Positions 29,658 through 38,831 of a stretch of 64,000 nucleotides of DNA are shown one piece after another; within the stretch, counting starts at the first letter, position 1, and each line of letters starts with the position of its first letter. The stretch is from CG2-30-46-19 sp034414555 (GTDB lineage: Bacteria; Chloroflexota; Dehalococcoidia; GIF9; AB-539-J10), in assembly GCA_034414555.1 (NCBI GenBank), contig DAOUMA010000016.1:1-64000 (forward strand), in the 5' to 3' direction. The notes under the pieces are model-generated. The model saw only the letters and a program-made list of their open reading frames with translations. It ran no database searches and was not told where the DNA came from. The position numbers and the translations under genes were made by a program.

Positions 29658-31040
29658 TCAAACCTCCCAGTTACCGGGATTCATTATGCCGTTGGGGTCT
29701 AACAGTTCTTTTATCTTCTTCATAATTTTCAACGTATTGGGGTCCATCTTTTCCATTATCATTCTCTGTTCTTCTATGGTTGGCTTCCACATCATTCCTC
29801 CTTGCTCTACGGTGAACTCAGCCGCTTCATGTAAGGCTTTCCTAATCCTGTCCATTTCATCAGGGTCAGCGCGATTAAATGTAAAAGCAAAGGCATACAT
29901 CATACAATGCCCTCCTGCGATGACCCGTGATGTGGCTGAATAGGATAGGTTGTACTTTGAAACAAGCTCTTTCTGTTTTGTAATAAACTCTGGATATTTC
30001 TCGAGGGGAATAATCGGTCCGCTATATTCAAACCCACCGCCCTTTCTGACATCGGCAAATCTGACTACATCCCTTGATGGCATCTCCAGAAGGGGCGGCT
30101 TCATATCCGCCGGGACGGATAAAAATCCACCGTCCCTGCTCTCGAAAATGTCCCAAAGTGCATCCCATATGATCTTCCTCTTAAAATCGAGTTCCTCATC
30201 CGAGTCTCCGGTTATGATTGTCAGTATGTAGATATTTCCTTTCATTCTTGGAGGTAATGGCTGTTCATTCACAACTATATCCTCCGTCATTTCGGTATGA
30301 GTTAATTTAAGTATGATATCGGGAACCAGTTCTATCTTGTCAGTTAGGAATACCATGACATCTCTCATCTTCTTGCAGGGATAAAGTCGTAATCCCAACT
30401 TGGTGACGATGCCTGTGGTACCAAACCAGCCCAGGAAAAGTCCACTTAGATCAGGCCACGGAGCCCCCTTTGAGAACCAATGTTGTGAAGATATGGAATG
30501 CGAGCCAATCCTGCAAATCTCCCCTGTTGGCAACACGACTTCCAAGCCGCTAACCATGTCGGAATTAAAGCCATATTGTTGGGTCAAACGCCCCTGACCA
30601 TGTATTACTGCATTACCTACCACTGTAGCTATTGCTGGCGAGTCGGGTATACTATGTCTTAGCTTGGGATAATGCTTCTTTAGATAGTTTTGCAATATAC
30701 CATGCGTAACGCCACCCTCAACGATGACATATCGGCTTTTCTCATTTACCTCTAATATCTTTCCCATCCTTTTCATGTCTATCACAATTCCACCCTTTTG
30801 TGGGATAACCAAGCCAGTTAATGCCAGACCACCTCCCTTGGGAACTATCGGTATCTTCTCCTTATTTGCAAGCTTGACTATCTGTTGTATCTCCTCAGTT
30901 GTCTCAGGCATAACCACATAATCTGGCTCATGTGGTGGTGTTAGACCAGGATCGCGTCCATAAAAATAACGCTCCTCTTTCTGATTTGAAACATGCTCCT
31001 CTCCAACAATCTCAACAAGGGACTTATAAATATCAGTCAT
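29658..31040 (-). CDS. FAD-linked oxidase, GlcD/4-cresol dehydrogenase-like
   Basis: 460 residues. FAD_binding_4 domain with IPIVPKGGGLALTGLVIP (about residues 63-80) and a C-terminal FAD-oxidase domain ending in KIKELLDPNGIMNPGNW. Compared with the GlcD-type gene at 24386 it lacks the GSGHAGDGN motif, and has AGGHCMMYAFAFTFNR in that area, so the substrate likely differs; the region is more like vanillyl-alcohol-oxidase-type enzymes. It lies between two Fe-S protein genes in a tight operon and presumably gives electrons to them. ATG at 31040 is near GAGAGGG. Confidence 0.87.
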   Translation of the reverse strand: MTDIYKSLVEIVGEEHVSNQKEERYFYGRDPGLTPPHEPDYVVMPETTEEIQQIVKLANKEKIPIVPKGGGLALTGLVIPQKGGIVIDMKRMGKILEVNEKSRYVIVEGGVTHGILQNYLKKHYPKLRHSIPDSPAIATVVGNAVIHGQGRLTQQYGFNSDMVSGLEVVLPTGEICRIGSHSISSQHWFSKGAPWPDLSGLFLGWFGTTGIVTKLGLRLYPCKKMRDVMVFLTDKIELVPDIILKLTHTEMTEDIVVNEQPLPPRMKGNIYILTIITGDSDEELDFKRKIIWDALWDIFESRDGGFLSVPADMKPPLLEMPSRDVVRFADVRKGGGFEYSGPIIPLEKYPEFITKQKELVSKYNLSYSATSRVIAGGHCMMYAFAFTFNRADPDEMDRIRKALHEAAEFTVEQGGMMWKPTIEEQRMIMEKMDPNTLKIMKKIKELLDPNGIMNPGNWEV

Positions 31041-31046
31041 ACCCTC

Positions 31047-32075
31047 TCATGCCTCCGGTGCTGGCTTTTCACCAATTGCCATTTTGCATAAGTCAATTAT
31101 ATGGATTGGCTTAAGACCGCTTTTGCTAACCTTATCACCGATACTTAGGTAGCACATGGGGCAGTTAAACACACAATATTCAGCTCCAGCTTTTACCATG
31201 TCTTCCAGATTCCTCTTTTGCACATCATCGGCGAGCTTGTAACCCTGGCCCATCCTGATAACTTCTGCACAACATAAGGCATTTTCTCCCACATATTCCC
31301 TTTTCACCATGTGAGCGCCTATTAGGTTAAATATGTCATCCACAAAATGCTGTGTCTTTGGGGAAAGCCGATTTGAGCAGGGGCGTTGATAGGCTACCTT
31401 AACATTCAGCGGCTTTATTTCATCCTTGAGTTCCTTTAGCTTTTCATATAGATACTCAAAATAATGGGTAGTTTTAAATGGCACTTCCATGCCGTAAGCT
31501 GGTGCCAGTGAGTTAAATGTGCCATAACATTCATCATGGAGACATATAAGTTCCTTGATCCCTAGCTTTGCGATATTTTCTATTGCTTTGGGCAACCTGT
31601 CTTTTATCACTGACATTTTGGCGTAATGTAAAAAAACAGCGTTGCAGAAAAACTCCTCACCCATAATATAAGACGACGCGATGCCATCAAAAAGCTTTCC
31701 TGTAGCCCATAATGGAAATATGGGAGTGAAACAAAATGAGAGTGCTCTTTCCTCAACTTTACCTACCGTGAACCTTCCTCTTGGTTCACATTGATTGATC
31801 CACATAGTAGCGATGGATCTGGGTGCCGGCAGTATTCCCTTTTCCTCCTGCCGTTCAACGATCAAGTAAAATGGATGATTTCCCATTTTGCAGTATTCTT
31901 CACAGGCATAGCATGTGACGCAGTCATGCAGCACAAAAGAGTCCTCGCCGTTGATTATCTTCTGCATTTCTGTCTTTGCCTTATCCTTGTCCAGGCGCAG
32001 ATATTGGCATTTGACAAGGCAATCTTGAGTCTTGCAGGCAATGCATCTCGCCGGCTCAAAATTCAATTGAAGCAT
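31047..32075 (-). CDS. Fe-S electron-transfer protein with CCG-type domain
   Basis: 342 residues. Two N-terminal cluster motifs: Cys11/14/19/23 (CIACKTQDCLVKC) and Cys52/55/58/62 (CVTCYACEEYC). The C-terminal half resembles a CCG/HdrB-like domain: LHDECYGTFNS, QRPCSNRLSP, NALCCAEV and FNCPMCYLS. It likely relays electrons between the flavoprotein downstream and another carrier. It is six bases from the oxidase gene, so the two products probably form a complex. No close characterised relative is known to me. Confidence 0.8.
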   Translation of the reverse strand: MLQLNFEPARCIACKTQDCLVKCQYLRLDKDKAKTEMQKIINGEDSFVLHDCVTCYACEEYCKMGNHPFYLIVERQEEKGILPAPRSIATMWINQCEPRGRFTVGKVEERALSFCFTPIFPLWATGKLFDGIASSYIMGEEFFCNAVFLHYAKMSVIKDRLPKAIENIAKLGIKELICLHDECYGTFNSLAPAYGMEVPFKTTHYFEYLYEKLKELKDEIKPLNVKVAYQRPCSNRLSPKTQHFVDDIFNLIGAHMVKREYVGENALCCAEVIRMGQGYKLADDVQKRNLEDMVKAGAEYCVFNCPMCYLSIGDKVSKSGLKPIHIIDLCKMAIGEKPAPEA

Positions 32076-32098
32076 CTTATTTTATTGCTCCTAGAGGT

Positions 32099-32923
32099 CT
32101 ACTCTGTTAAGGAAAGCATGGATAGGAAAGTTCTCACGTGAGAGAAATGACCTCCGTCCAGCACAAGGGTTTGCCCGGTTATATAGCTTGAAGTCTCAGA
32201 GGCTAGGAAAAGAACAGCACCAACCATTTCCTCGGGCTCAGCTATTCGACCTAGAGCGGTGCTATCTTCAACCTTCTCACGAACTTCAGGGGTGCTCCAT
32301 AACAGGCTGGAAAGCTTGGTTTTGACGACACCTGGGGCAATTGCATTTACCCTGATATTGTATTGCCCCCATTCTTCAGCGAGGACCTGGGTAAGCATAA
32401 TGACGCCTGCCTTACTTATGGAGTAAACTCCCAACCCTATGTCAGGATGAATTCCGGCCGTTGAGGCAACATTGATGATGCTTCCACCGCCTTTATCGCG
32501 CATTATTTTGCCCACTGCCTGACTTAGGAAAAAATAGCCTTTGAGGTTTAACCCCATAGTTACATCCCAGACTCCCTCTTCAACATCGAACACCGAGCCA
32601 AATGTGGGATTGGTGCCAGCGTTATTCACCAGGATATCAATATGGCCAAATTCGTCCATGGCTTTTTTAACCAGATTATCGATCTCGGGGAGGTGGCGAA
32701 CATTGGCTGATACCGGAAGGGCTTTCCTTCCCATAGCGGTTATCTCCTGAGCTACCTTTTCTAAATCTGGTAATTTACGGCTGGCAAGCACTATATCACT
32801 ACCTGCCTCTGCCAGCCCTAAGGCGATGCTTCGACCGATTCCCCGACTTCCACCGGTGACTAAGGCTACCTTTCCGGGAAGATGAAACTTGTCCAGAAAT
32901 GACTCCCTTTTACTGTCATCCAT
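32099..32923 (-). CDS. Short-chain dehydrogenase/reductase (SDR)
   Basis: 274-residue classical SDR. Cofactor motif VTGGSRGIGRSIA (residues 22-34), NNAGTNP, active-site Ser in NVASTAGI and Tyr-Lys in VYSISKAG; C terminus ITGQTLVLDGG. It oxidises or reduces an alcohol/ketone with NAD(P). In this operon it could act on a hydroxyacyl-CoA or hydroxy acid, but the substrate cannot be read from the sequence. AAGGAG precedes the ATG. Confidence 0.92.
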   Translation of the reverse strand: MDDSKRESFLDKFHLPGKVALVTGGSRGIGRSIALGLAEAGSDIVLASRKLPDLEKVAQEITAMGRKALPVSANVRHLPEIDNLVKKAMDEFGHIDILVNNAGTNPTFGSVFDVEEGVWDVTMGLNLKGYFFLSQAVGKIMRDKGGGSIINVASTAGIHPDIGLGVYSISKAGVIMLTQVLAEEWGQYNIRVNAIAPGVVKTKLSSLLWSTPEVREKVEDSTALGRIAEPEEMVGAVLFLASETSSYITGQTLVLDGGHFSHVRTFLSMLSLTE

Positions 32924-32967
32924 AATACTACTCCTTATAGTGATACTGTGATAAGCATGCCGATAGT

Positions 32968-34494
32968 CTAGGCTTTGCCATACATCTCTCGAAATCGCTC
33001 CAGCATCTTTCTGGGAGTTACGGTAGGTCTCTCATACTTGGGCAGTTCCTTTTCTATTCCAAACAGGTATTTCGCTATGTTCTTCAAAGGCTCGAGGTCA
33101 TACCTGCCCATCATAGTGATGGCTTCCATCTGAGGAGAGCCACCGCCATGCAGTCCTGCCACTTGCATTACCCCAGCTATCTCAGAGACTATCATACCTT
33201 CTATACCCCGAAAACACCGGTGTTGATTTTCGGCAGATATTTTGGGATTCCTCATCAGGTATTTGTTTGCCAGTTTTCCTGTTTCTTTGGAGAAGAATTC
33301 CTCCTCGAAGGGCATGGTAGCACACAAACCTCCGGCAAGGTCAGCGACGATCTTAAACTCGTTATAAATCTCCTCACCAGCGAGCTTCCTGCCAGCATTA
33401 GTTAAAATTTCATCGGGTACCCATGTTCCCGACGACGATTTCTCAGCCCGGTAGGCACTCATTTGACCGGCAGCAAAGACAAGCTCTGCCGTGGTTATCA
33501 TATGACATAGTTTGTCCCTCACGTGGCTTGTCCTTTCAATCCCATTGTATTCCGCCACAAGTGCGGCAGCACTGGCCAAAATTTCCGATATGGCGGGCTT
33601 ACAGCCGGTATATGAATGGCGGTGGTAGTGGGCAAAAAGCAAAGCAAGGAAACCAGCGAAGGGCGTTTGTCTTGGGTCAGCTTTCCCATCCATGAAGACC
33701 CTTTCCCGAGGGACAAAGACATCGTCAAAGATAGTAAATGATTCCGCGTCACCTATCCCCTCGACGGGGCTGTGTAGATATTTTGTCTTATGCAAATATG
33801 CAGGCCTAACAAGCATTTTTACTCCTTCCCAGTCGGCTGGGATAGCGAAGGCAACAGCGTAGTCATTATCTTTATCAGTCATGAATCTTGTAGGTATAGC
33901 TATAATCTCATCACTCACTGGGGCAGTTGTGTTATCAATTTTAGCTCCCCTGACCACGATTCCATCGGGCCTGCTTTCTACAATCCTGAGATAAAGGTCA
34001 GGGTCCACCTGCTCATGAGGTCTTTTTAGTCTGTCGCCTTTGGTGTCGGTCTGAGCACAATTGGCACATATATCGTTGTCCTGCCAATATCTAAGATACT
34101 TCAAGAAGTTTTGATTGGTATCTGTGCCTAAGAACTGGTCCATCTCATAGGTAACCACAGAGAGGGCATTCATAACATCTATTCCCATACACCTCATAAT
34201 ACAGCCTCCAGCCCTGTGGCAAAGGAGCCTGGTCATCCGCTGTTTCTTCAGCAGGTCATCCACGCTTTGATGGATGTGAGTAAACCTGTTTATCTTCTCC
34301 CCCGTTAAGTGTGATGTTGCAGTGCATAGGTCTTCCCACTCCAGGTCATTGGCACGGTCATATGTCTCCTGTATGATGCGCAATTGTCCCGAAAGTCTCT
34401 CATCATCCCTGGTCACTTTCTCTCCAGCGATATAGAGATTCTTTTTCATCTTCTTTATTCTGTTGAAGTAATCGTTGTAAGTCTTAATAGCCAT
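32968..34494 (-). CDS. abfD: 4-hydroxybutyryl-CoA dehydratase / vinylacetyl-CoA isomerase family
   Basis: 508 residues, the length of Clostridium AbfD. The four [4Fe-4S] ligands of that enzyme are conserved at the same spacing: Cys98 and Cys102 in GGCIMRCMGID, His291 and Cys298 in YHRHSYTGCKP (Cys99, Cys103, His292, Cys299 in the Clostridium protein). This separates it from the flavin-only 4-hydroxyphenylacetate 3-hydroxylases of the same fold. The family dehydrates 4-hydroxybutyryl-CoA to crotonyl-CoA by a radical mechanism, in the cytosol and oxygen-sensitive. No 4-hydroxybutyrate CoA-transferase or dehydrogenase lies next to it; the exact substrate may differ. GGAGGGG precedes the ATG. Confidence 0.87.
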   Translation of the reverse strand: MAIKTYNDYFNRIKKMKKNLYIAGEKVTRDDERLSGQLRIIQETYDRANDLEWEDLCTATSHLTGEKINRFTHIHQSVDDLLKKQRMTRLLCHRAGGCIMRCMGIDVMNALSVVTYEMDQFLGTDTNQNFLKYLRYWQDNDICANCAQTDTKGDRLKRPHEQVDPDLYLRIVESRPDGIVVRGAKIDNTTAPVSDEIIAIPTRFMTDKDNDYAVAFAIPADWEGVKMLVRPAYLHKTKYLHSPVEGIGDAESFTIFDDVFVPRERVFMDGKADPRQTPFAGFLALLFAHYHRHSYTGCKPAISEILASAAALVAEYNGIERTSHVRDKLCHMITTAELVFAAGQMSAYRAEKSSSGTWVPDEILTNAGRKLAGEEIYNEFKIVADLAGGLCATMPFEEEFFSKETGKLANKYLMRNPKISAENQHRCFRGIEGMIVSEIAGVMQVAGLHGGGSPQMEAITMMGRYDLEPLKNIAKYLFGIEKELPKYERPTVTPRKMLERFREMYGKA

Positions 34495-34508
34495 TTTTCC
34501 CCTCCTTT

Positions 34509-35450
34509 TTAGCTTTTAAAGCCAAAGATTTTTGCAGCGTTTTCTCCAAGTACCGCGTCTATTTCTTCTTTTGTAAACTTAATGCCGTCAGGTGCATTCT
34601 CAGGGAGCTCCTTTATCATATTAAGCCAGTCTTTCATAGGTATTACCGCCTCCAATACGGGATTGTCTGTTCCCCAGAGGAACTTTGATGCATCAGCCTC
34701 ATCAAAGGCTGCTCTTAGCATGTGGCAAAACTCCGCAAAGTTCCTCCTTGCTGTTACTTGTTGACCTGAGAAATCGGCATATAAGGTGGTTGCCTTGGCA
34801 GATATCAGGTTAACCATCTCGTGCCACCAGCAGAAGCCCAGATGAGCACCTATGACTGTAAGTCTTGGGAAATCACTTATTATGCTATCCAGGTAGACAG
34901 GCCTGGCATATTTACTTTTCAAGGGTTTTGAAATAGGCCCGAGATGGGAAAGCAATGGGATATTCAACTCCTGAGCCTTCTCCAGTACCTTATATGACTC
35001 CTTACTATCAGGATAAAAGCCTGCTGTGGGATGATATTTAAGCCCCCGGCATCCATAGTCGTTCACCGCTCTGTCCAGAATATCAACTGCGTCAGCCCTG
35101 CGCGGGTCAACCCCGGCAAATGCAACAACTCTATCGGGATACTTCTTTGCTAAAGAGCCATAGAATTGATTGATCTCGTCCACTGTTTTCTCTGCCTCTC
35201 CTATCCCATATCCCCAATCAAGGGCCATAATAAAGGCCTTGTCCACCCGTGATGCGTCCATGTTTGCTATCAGCTTAGAACCGTCAGCATCCATCATTGG
35301 GTCCATGATGCCCTTCTTTACTTGATCTACTGTAGGAGAACCTAGTTTGTTCTTCCTGAAAAAATCTATGGCTATTTCAGCCAGTTCGTTCCAGTAATTA
35401 TCAGATATAATGTCCCATGTCCAAACATGACAGTGCGCATCTATAATCAT
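34509..35450 (-). CDS. Amidohydrolase-family (COG2159) metal-dependent hydrolase or decarboxylase
   Basis: 313 residues of a TIM-barrel amidohydrolase. Metal ligands appear as DAHCHVW at the N terminus, RGLKYHPTAGFYP, a His in LLSHLGP, IGAHLGF and the Asp of LWGTDNP. Relatives include aminocarboxymuconate-type decarboxylases and gamma-resorcylate decarboxylases as well as hydrolases, so the reaction is open. It is the first gene of the AbfD operon, with GGAGG before the ATG and a good promoter 50-80 bases upstream. Confidence 0.85.
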   Translation of the reverse strand: MIIDAHCHVWTWDIISDNYWNELAEIAIDFFRKNKLGSPTVDQVKKGIMDPMMDADGSKLIANMDASRVDKAFIMALDWGYGIGEAEKTVDEINQFYGSLAKKYPDRVVAFAGVDPRRADAVDILDRAVNDYGCRGLKYHPTAGFYPDSKESYKVLEKAQELNIPLLSHLGPISKPLKSKYARPVYLDSIISDFPRLTVIGAHLGFCWWHEMVNLISAKATTLYADFSGQQVTARRNFAEFCHMLRAAFDEADASKFLWGTDNPVLEAVIPMKDWLNMIKELPENAPDGIKFTKEEIDAVLGENAAKIFGFKS

Positions 35451-35502
35451 TTTTTCCTCCTTTTAGATTTCTTAGTAGCGGTTTGACTTCGATCTACTGG
35501 CA

Positions 35503-35532
35503 AATATATCCCCCAGATACCTTCAGTGTCAA
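35503..35532 (-). promoter_or_regulatory. Promoter of the amidohydrolase-AbfD operon
   Basis: On the minus strand TTGACA (35527-35532) and TATATT (35503-35508) are separated by 18 bases; the start would be near 35496, leaving a leader of about 46 bases to the ATG at 35450. Confidence 0.6.
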
Positions 35533-35649
35533 CATACAATGTAGAGCGGATTGTATAATCTTACGGGGGCTGTGAGGTGTGGTAGGATATGGGTTATGAA
35601 GGTTGAAGCAAGTTTGGTAAAATGTTGTTGTATTCTGTATTTTGTATTT

Positions 35650-35731
35650 GGGGGAGTGTCGGAATTGGCAGACGAGCATGACTTAGGATCATGTGCCGCA
35701 AGGCATGGGGGTTCGAATCCCCCCTTCCCCA
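35650..35731 (+). tRNA. tRNA-Leu(UAG)
   Basis: Complete 82-base class II tRNA. Acceptor GGGGGAG pairs with CTTCCCC (one G-U pair); anticodon arm CATGA-CTTAGGA-TCATG gives anticodon TAG; long variable arm TGCCGCAAGGCA; T arm GGGGG-TTCGAAT-CCCCC. The discriminator is A and CCA is not encoded. It lies 16 bases before the polyprenyl synthase gene and may share its transcript. Confidence 0.97.
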
Positions 35732-35747
35732 CAATTAAGATGAGTTG

Positions 35748-36785
35748 ATGAGAAGCAACAAGAGGCTACCTCAAGATTTTCAATCTTATCAGCAGGGTAT
35801 AGAAGCGGAGCTGAAGGAGATTATCGGGAGTAATCCGCTGACTTTCTATGACATATTGCGATATCACATGGGGTGGCAAGATGAGCAGGGTTGTCCTTAC
35901 GATGGGGAATCGGGGAAGTTTGTTCGTCCTCTCCTTTGCTTGCTTAGTTGCCGGGCAGTAGGAGGGGATGCAGTGCGGATAATGCCTGCCGCAACAGCGC
36001 TAGAGCTTATTCATAATTTCTCGTTAATTCACGATGATATTCAAGATGCTAGTCGCGAACGCCATCACCGCCCCACTGTGTGGAAGATATGGGGTCAATC
36101 ACAGGCGATAAACGCTGGCGATGCTATGTTTGCCTTAGCCTTCTCTGCCTTGTTCAGATTAAAGTATAATGGCATAAAAGAGCAAAGGGTTATGGCTGCG
36201 TCTCAGTTGTTAAATGAGGCTTGTCTGAAGCTTTGTGAGGGGCAATATCTGGATATTGCTTATCAGAGCCGTCTTGATGTTACTATAAAGGACTATCTTG
36301 ATATGATAGCTAAAAAGACCGCAGCATTAATGGCAGCATCAACTGCCATAGGGACATGCTTGGCTGTGGATAATGATAAGATGGTGGATTCTTTCCATGG
36401 ATTTGGTGAAGAGCTGGGTATGGCCTATCAAATTCAAGATGATATGTTGGGTATCTGGGGAGAAGAGGAGGAAATTGGGAAGCCGGTGAAAGATGATATT
36501 TCACAGGGGAAGAAAACGCTGCCGGTAGTCTACGCTTTTGAGAATTGTAAGGATAATGACCGTAAAAAACTAGAAGAGATTTATTCAGAGGAAGTTATTT
36601 CAGGTGAGGATGTCGCCATGGTGATGGAAATCCTGGGCCGCTCCGGGGCGCGTATGTATGGTCAAAAGTTGACACAGCAATATCATCGTCAAGCCTTGGC
36701 GATGTTGGGAGTAAGTGGTTTGGATTTATCACGGCAGGCTCCGTTAAAGGAGATAGCGAGCTTTTTATTGGAGCGCGATTATTAG
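35748..36785 (+). CDS. Polyprenyl (geranylgeranyl-type) diphosphate synthase
   Basis: 345-residue trans-isoprenyl diphosphate synthase. First Asp-rich motif LIHDDIQD, second motif QIQDDMLGIWG; the Gly in the fifth position of the second motif is common in actinobacterial and related enzymes of this branch. KPVKDDISQGKKTLPV follows as usual. It elongates prenyl diphosphate for quinone, carotenoid or lipid carrier synthesis; chain length is not predictable by eye. The ATG at 35748 is preferred to the TTG directly before it. It opens a run of seven same-strand housekeeping genes. Confidence 0.9.
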   Translation: MRSNKRLPQDFQSYQQGIEAELKEIIGSNPLTFYDILRYHMGWQDEQGCPYDGESGKFVRPLLCLLSCRAVGGDAVRIMPAATALELIHNFSLIHDDIQDASRERHHRPTVWKIWGQSQAINAGDAMFALAFSALFRLKYNGIKEQRVMAASQLLNEACLKLCEGQYLDIAYQSRLDVTIKDYLDMIAKKTAALMAASTAIGTCLAVDNDKMVDSFHGFGEELGMAYQIQDDMLGIWGEEEEIGKPVKDDISQGKKTLPVVYAFENCKDNDRKKLEEIYSEEVISGEDVAMVMEILGRSGARMYGQKLTQQYHRQALAMLGVSGLDLSRQAPLKEIASFLLERDY

Positions 36786-36793
36786 GTAGAAAG

Positions 36794-37996
36794 ATGCAGA
36801 AAAAGACTGTTAGAGATATCCCGGTCGAAGGAAAGAGGGTTTTAGTTAGGGTTGATTTTAATGTGCCTATGGATATGGAAGCAGGCATCATTACCGATGA
36901 TAGCCGTATTCGTGCCTCGCTGCCTACCATCGGGTATCTTGTTGCCCACGGAGCGAAGGTGATACTTTGTTCTCATTTGGGGCGTCCTAAGGGCAAAGTT
37001 GTCGAGGGATTACGGATGGCACCGGTAGCACAACGGTTGTCAGAACTTCTGGAATTGCCAGTTGAGACTGCGGATGATTGCATAGGGGAAGAGGTGAAAA
37101 CCAAGGTGAAAATGCTTGGAGAAGGAGATATTCTTTTGCTGGAAAACCTTCGCTTTCACCCTGAGGAAGAGGCAAATGACCCTTCCTTCGCTAAAGAGCT
37201 GGCTGAGTTAGCTGATGTCTATGTTGATGATGCTTTTGGGACCAGCCATAGAGCGCATGCTTCCACTGTTGGTGTGGCTCAATATTTGCCGGCAGTGGCT
37301 GGTTTTCTGTTGGAAAAGGAATTGGAAGCATTAGGGCACTTATTAAGTGAGCCACAACGCCCCTTTGCTTGCGTGATAGGTGGTGCCAAGGTAAGCGACA
37401 AAATGGGGTTGTTGCAGAACATGTTGCGGCGGGTGGATATTTTACTTATTGGTGGTGGCATGGTGGCTACTTTTTTAAAGGCAATGGGATATGAGGTGGG
37501 CAATTCCCCTATTGAGGTGGATAAGCTGGAACTAGCTAAGGAGTTATTGCAGGAGTCGGGTGGGGAACGGACTGCCAAGATTTTGTTGCCTGTAGATGTT
37601 GTGGTAGCGCCAGCAATTACACCTGGTATTGTCAGCCAGCTTGTGTCTATAGATGGTATTCCATCTGACAGTTTAATCGTAGACATTGGCCCAAACACCA
37701 TCGAGTTTTTTTCAAATGAACTGAGAAGATGCCACACTGTTATGTGGAATGGTCCTGTAGGTGTTTACGAGGTGCCTCCTTTTGACCATGGCACTAGGTC
37801 ATTGGTCAGTGTTATTTCCTCTCTCAGTGATGCCACTACTATCGTTGGGGGTGGTTCCAGTGCTGAGGTGATTCAGGAAATGGGTTTGGGGGATAAGGTG
37901 ACTCATGTCTCCACAGGTGGTGGGGCAACTCTGAGGTTTCTGGAGGGTGCTCCTTTGCCTGGGGTAGAAGTACTGTTGGATCGCGAAGAACGATAG
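36794..37996 (+). CDS. pgk: Phosphoglycerate kinase
   Basis: 400 residues, normal for bacterial PGK. The substrate-binding N-terminal domain has RVDFNVPM and CSHLGRPKG; the hinge and nucleotide domain show GGAKVSDK, WNGPVGVYE and the Gly-rich GGGSSAEVI / VSTGGGATLRFLEG. It makes ATP from 1,3-bisphosphoglycerate in glycolysis, or runs in reverse for gluconeogenesis toward the glycogen cluster. It lies 8 bases after the prenyl synthase gene and 9 before tpiA. Confidence 0.97.
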   Translation: MQKKTVRDIPVEGKRVLVRVDFNVPMDMEAGIITDDSRIRASLPTIGYLVAHGAKVILCSHLGRPKGKVVEGLRMAPVAQRLSELLELPVETADDCIGEEVKTKVKMLGEGDILLLENLRFHPEEEANDPSFAKELAELADVYVDDAFGTSHRAHASTVGVAQYLPAVAGFLLEKELEALGHLLSEPQRPFACVIGGAKVSDKMGLLQNMLRRVDILLIGGGMVATFLKAMGYEVGNSPIEVDKLELAKELLQESGGERTAKILLPVDVVVAPAITPGIVSQLVSIDGIPSDSLIVDIGPNTIEFFSNELRRCHTVMWNGPVGVYEVPPFDHGTRSLVSVISSLSDATTIVGGGSSAEVIQEMGLGDKVTHVSTGGGATLRFLEGAPLPGVEVLLDREER

Positions 37997-38005
37997 AAGC
38001 TTGTC

Positions 38006-38779
38006 ATGCGTATTCCTTTAATTGCTGGTAATTGGAAGATGAATACCACAGTGGCTGAGGCTGAGAAACTTGCCTCTTCACTGCGAGACAGCTTGGATAA
38101 AATAGATGGGATAGAGAAAGTGCTCTGTCCACCGATTATCTCTTTAACAACGTTGAGCAAGGTACTACAGGGCTCATCTGTGGAGTTAGGGGCTCAGAAT
38201 ATGTATTTTGAAACTAAGGGGGCTTATACAGGGGAAATATCCCCGGTGATGCTTAAAGGGCTCGTGGAATTTGTTATCCTGGGACATTCAGAGAGGCGGT
38301 CATATTTTGCTGAGACAGATGAGCTGGTCAATAAAAAAGTGCAAGCTGCTCTAGATTTCAAGCTCAAGCCTATCCTGTGTGTTGGTGAGAGGCTTGAAGA
38401 AAATGAAGCTGGTAAGACAGAACAGGTTATCACCAAGCAATTGATGGGAAGTCTAGCTAATGTAGAGCCCAGCGTCGATTTAGTTATTGCCTATGAGCCA
38501 ATATGGGCTATCGGCACAGGCAAGGCCGCTAATGGCATAACAGCAGCTACCACCATCAAGTTTATTCGCGATATCCTTGCTAACCTTTGGAATAGCGATA
38601 TGGCTCAAGAAGTCCGTCTTCTCTACGGTGGTAGTGTTACTAGCGACAACATTGCTGAGTTTGTTTCCCAACCTGAAATTGATGGTGCTTTAGTTGGTGG
38701 TGCGAGCCTTAAGGCCGATGAGTTTTCAAGCATTGTAGGTCAATCGGCTGCGATTAAGAAGCTGAGGAGTGATGTGTAA
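38006..38779 (+). CDS. tpiA: Triosephosphate isomerase
   Basis: 257 residues. Catalytic residues: Lys in GNWKMNTT, His in ILGHSERRSYFAE, Glu in AYEPIWAIGTGKAA; phosphate-binding LLYGGSVTSDN near the C terminus. It interconverts dihydroxyacetone phosphate and glyceraldehyde 3-phosphate. Between its stop and miaA is a 52-base spacer containing GCGTTACCTGTTACCCATTA, a sequence type often seen as a repeated tail in metagenome genomes. Confidence 0.97.
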   Translation: MRIPLIAGNWKMNTTVAEAEKLASSLRDSLDKIDGIEKVLCPPIISLTTLSKVLQGSSVELGAQNMYFETKGAYTGEISPVMLKGLVEFVILGHSERRSYFAETDELVNKKVQAALDFKLKPILCVGERLEENEAGKTEQVITKQLMGSLANVEPSVDLVIAYEPIWAIGTGKAANGITAATTIKFIRDILANLWNSDMAQEVRLLYGGSVTSDNIAEFVSQPEIDGALVGGASLKADEFSSIVGQSAAIKKLRSDV

Positions 38780-38831
38780 TGAGTGATGAGCTACCCTTTA
38801 CGCGTTACCTGTTACCCATTACTTTCTGAAG

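Noticed and set aside
35551..35748. Open frame running through the tRNA-Leu gene
   Set aside because: Its second half is only the translation of the tRNA (GSNPPFP-type ending); no ribosome binding site.
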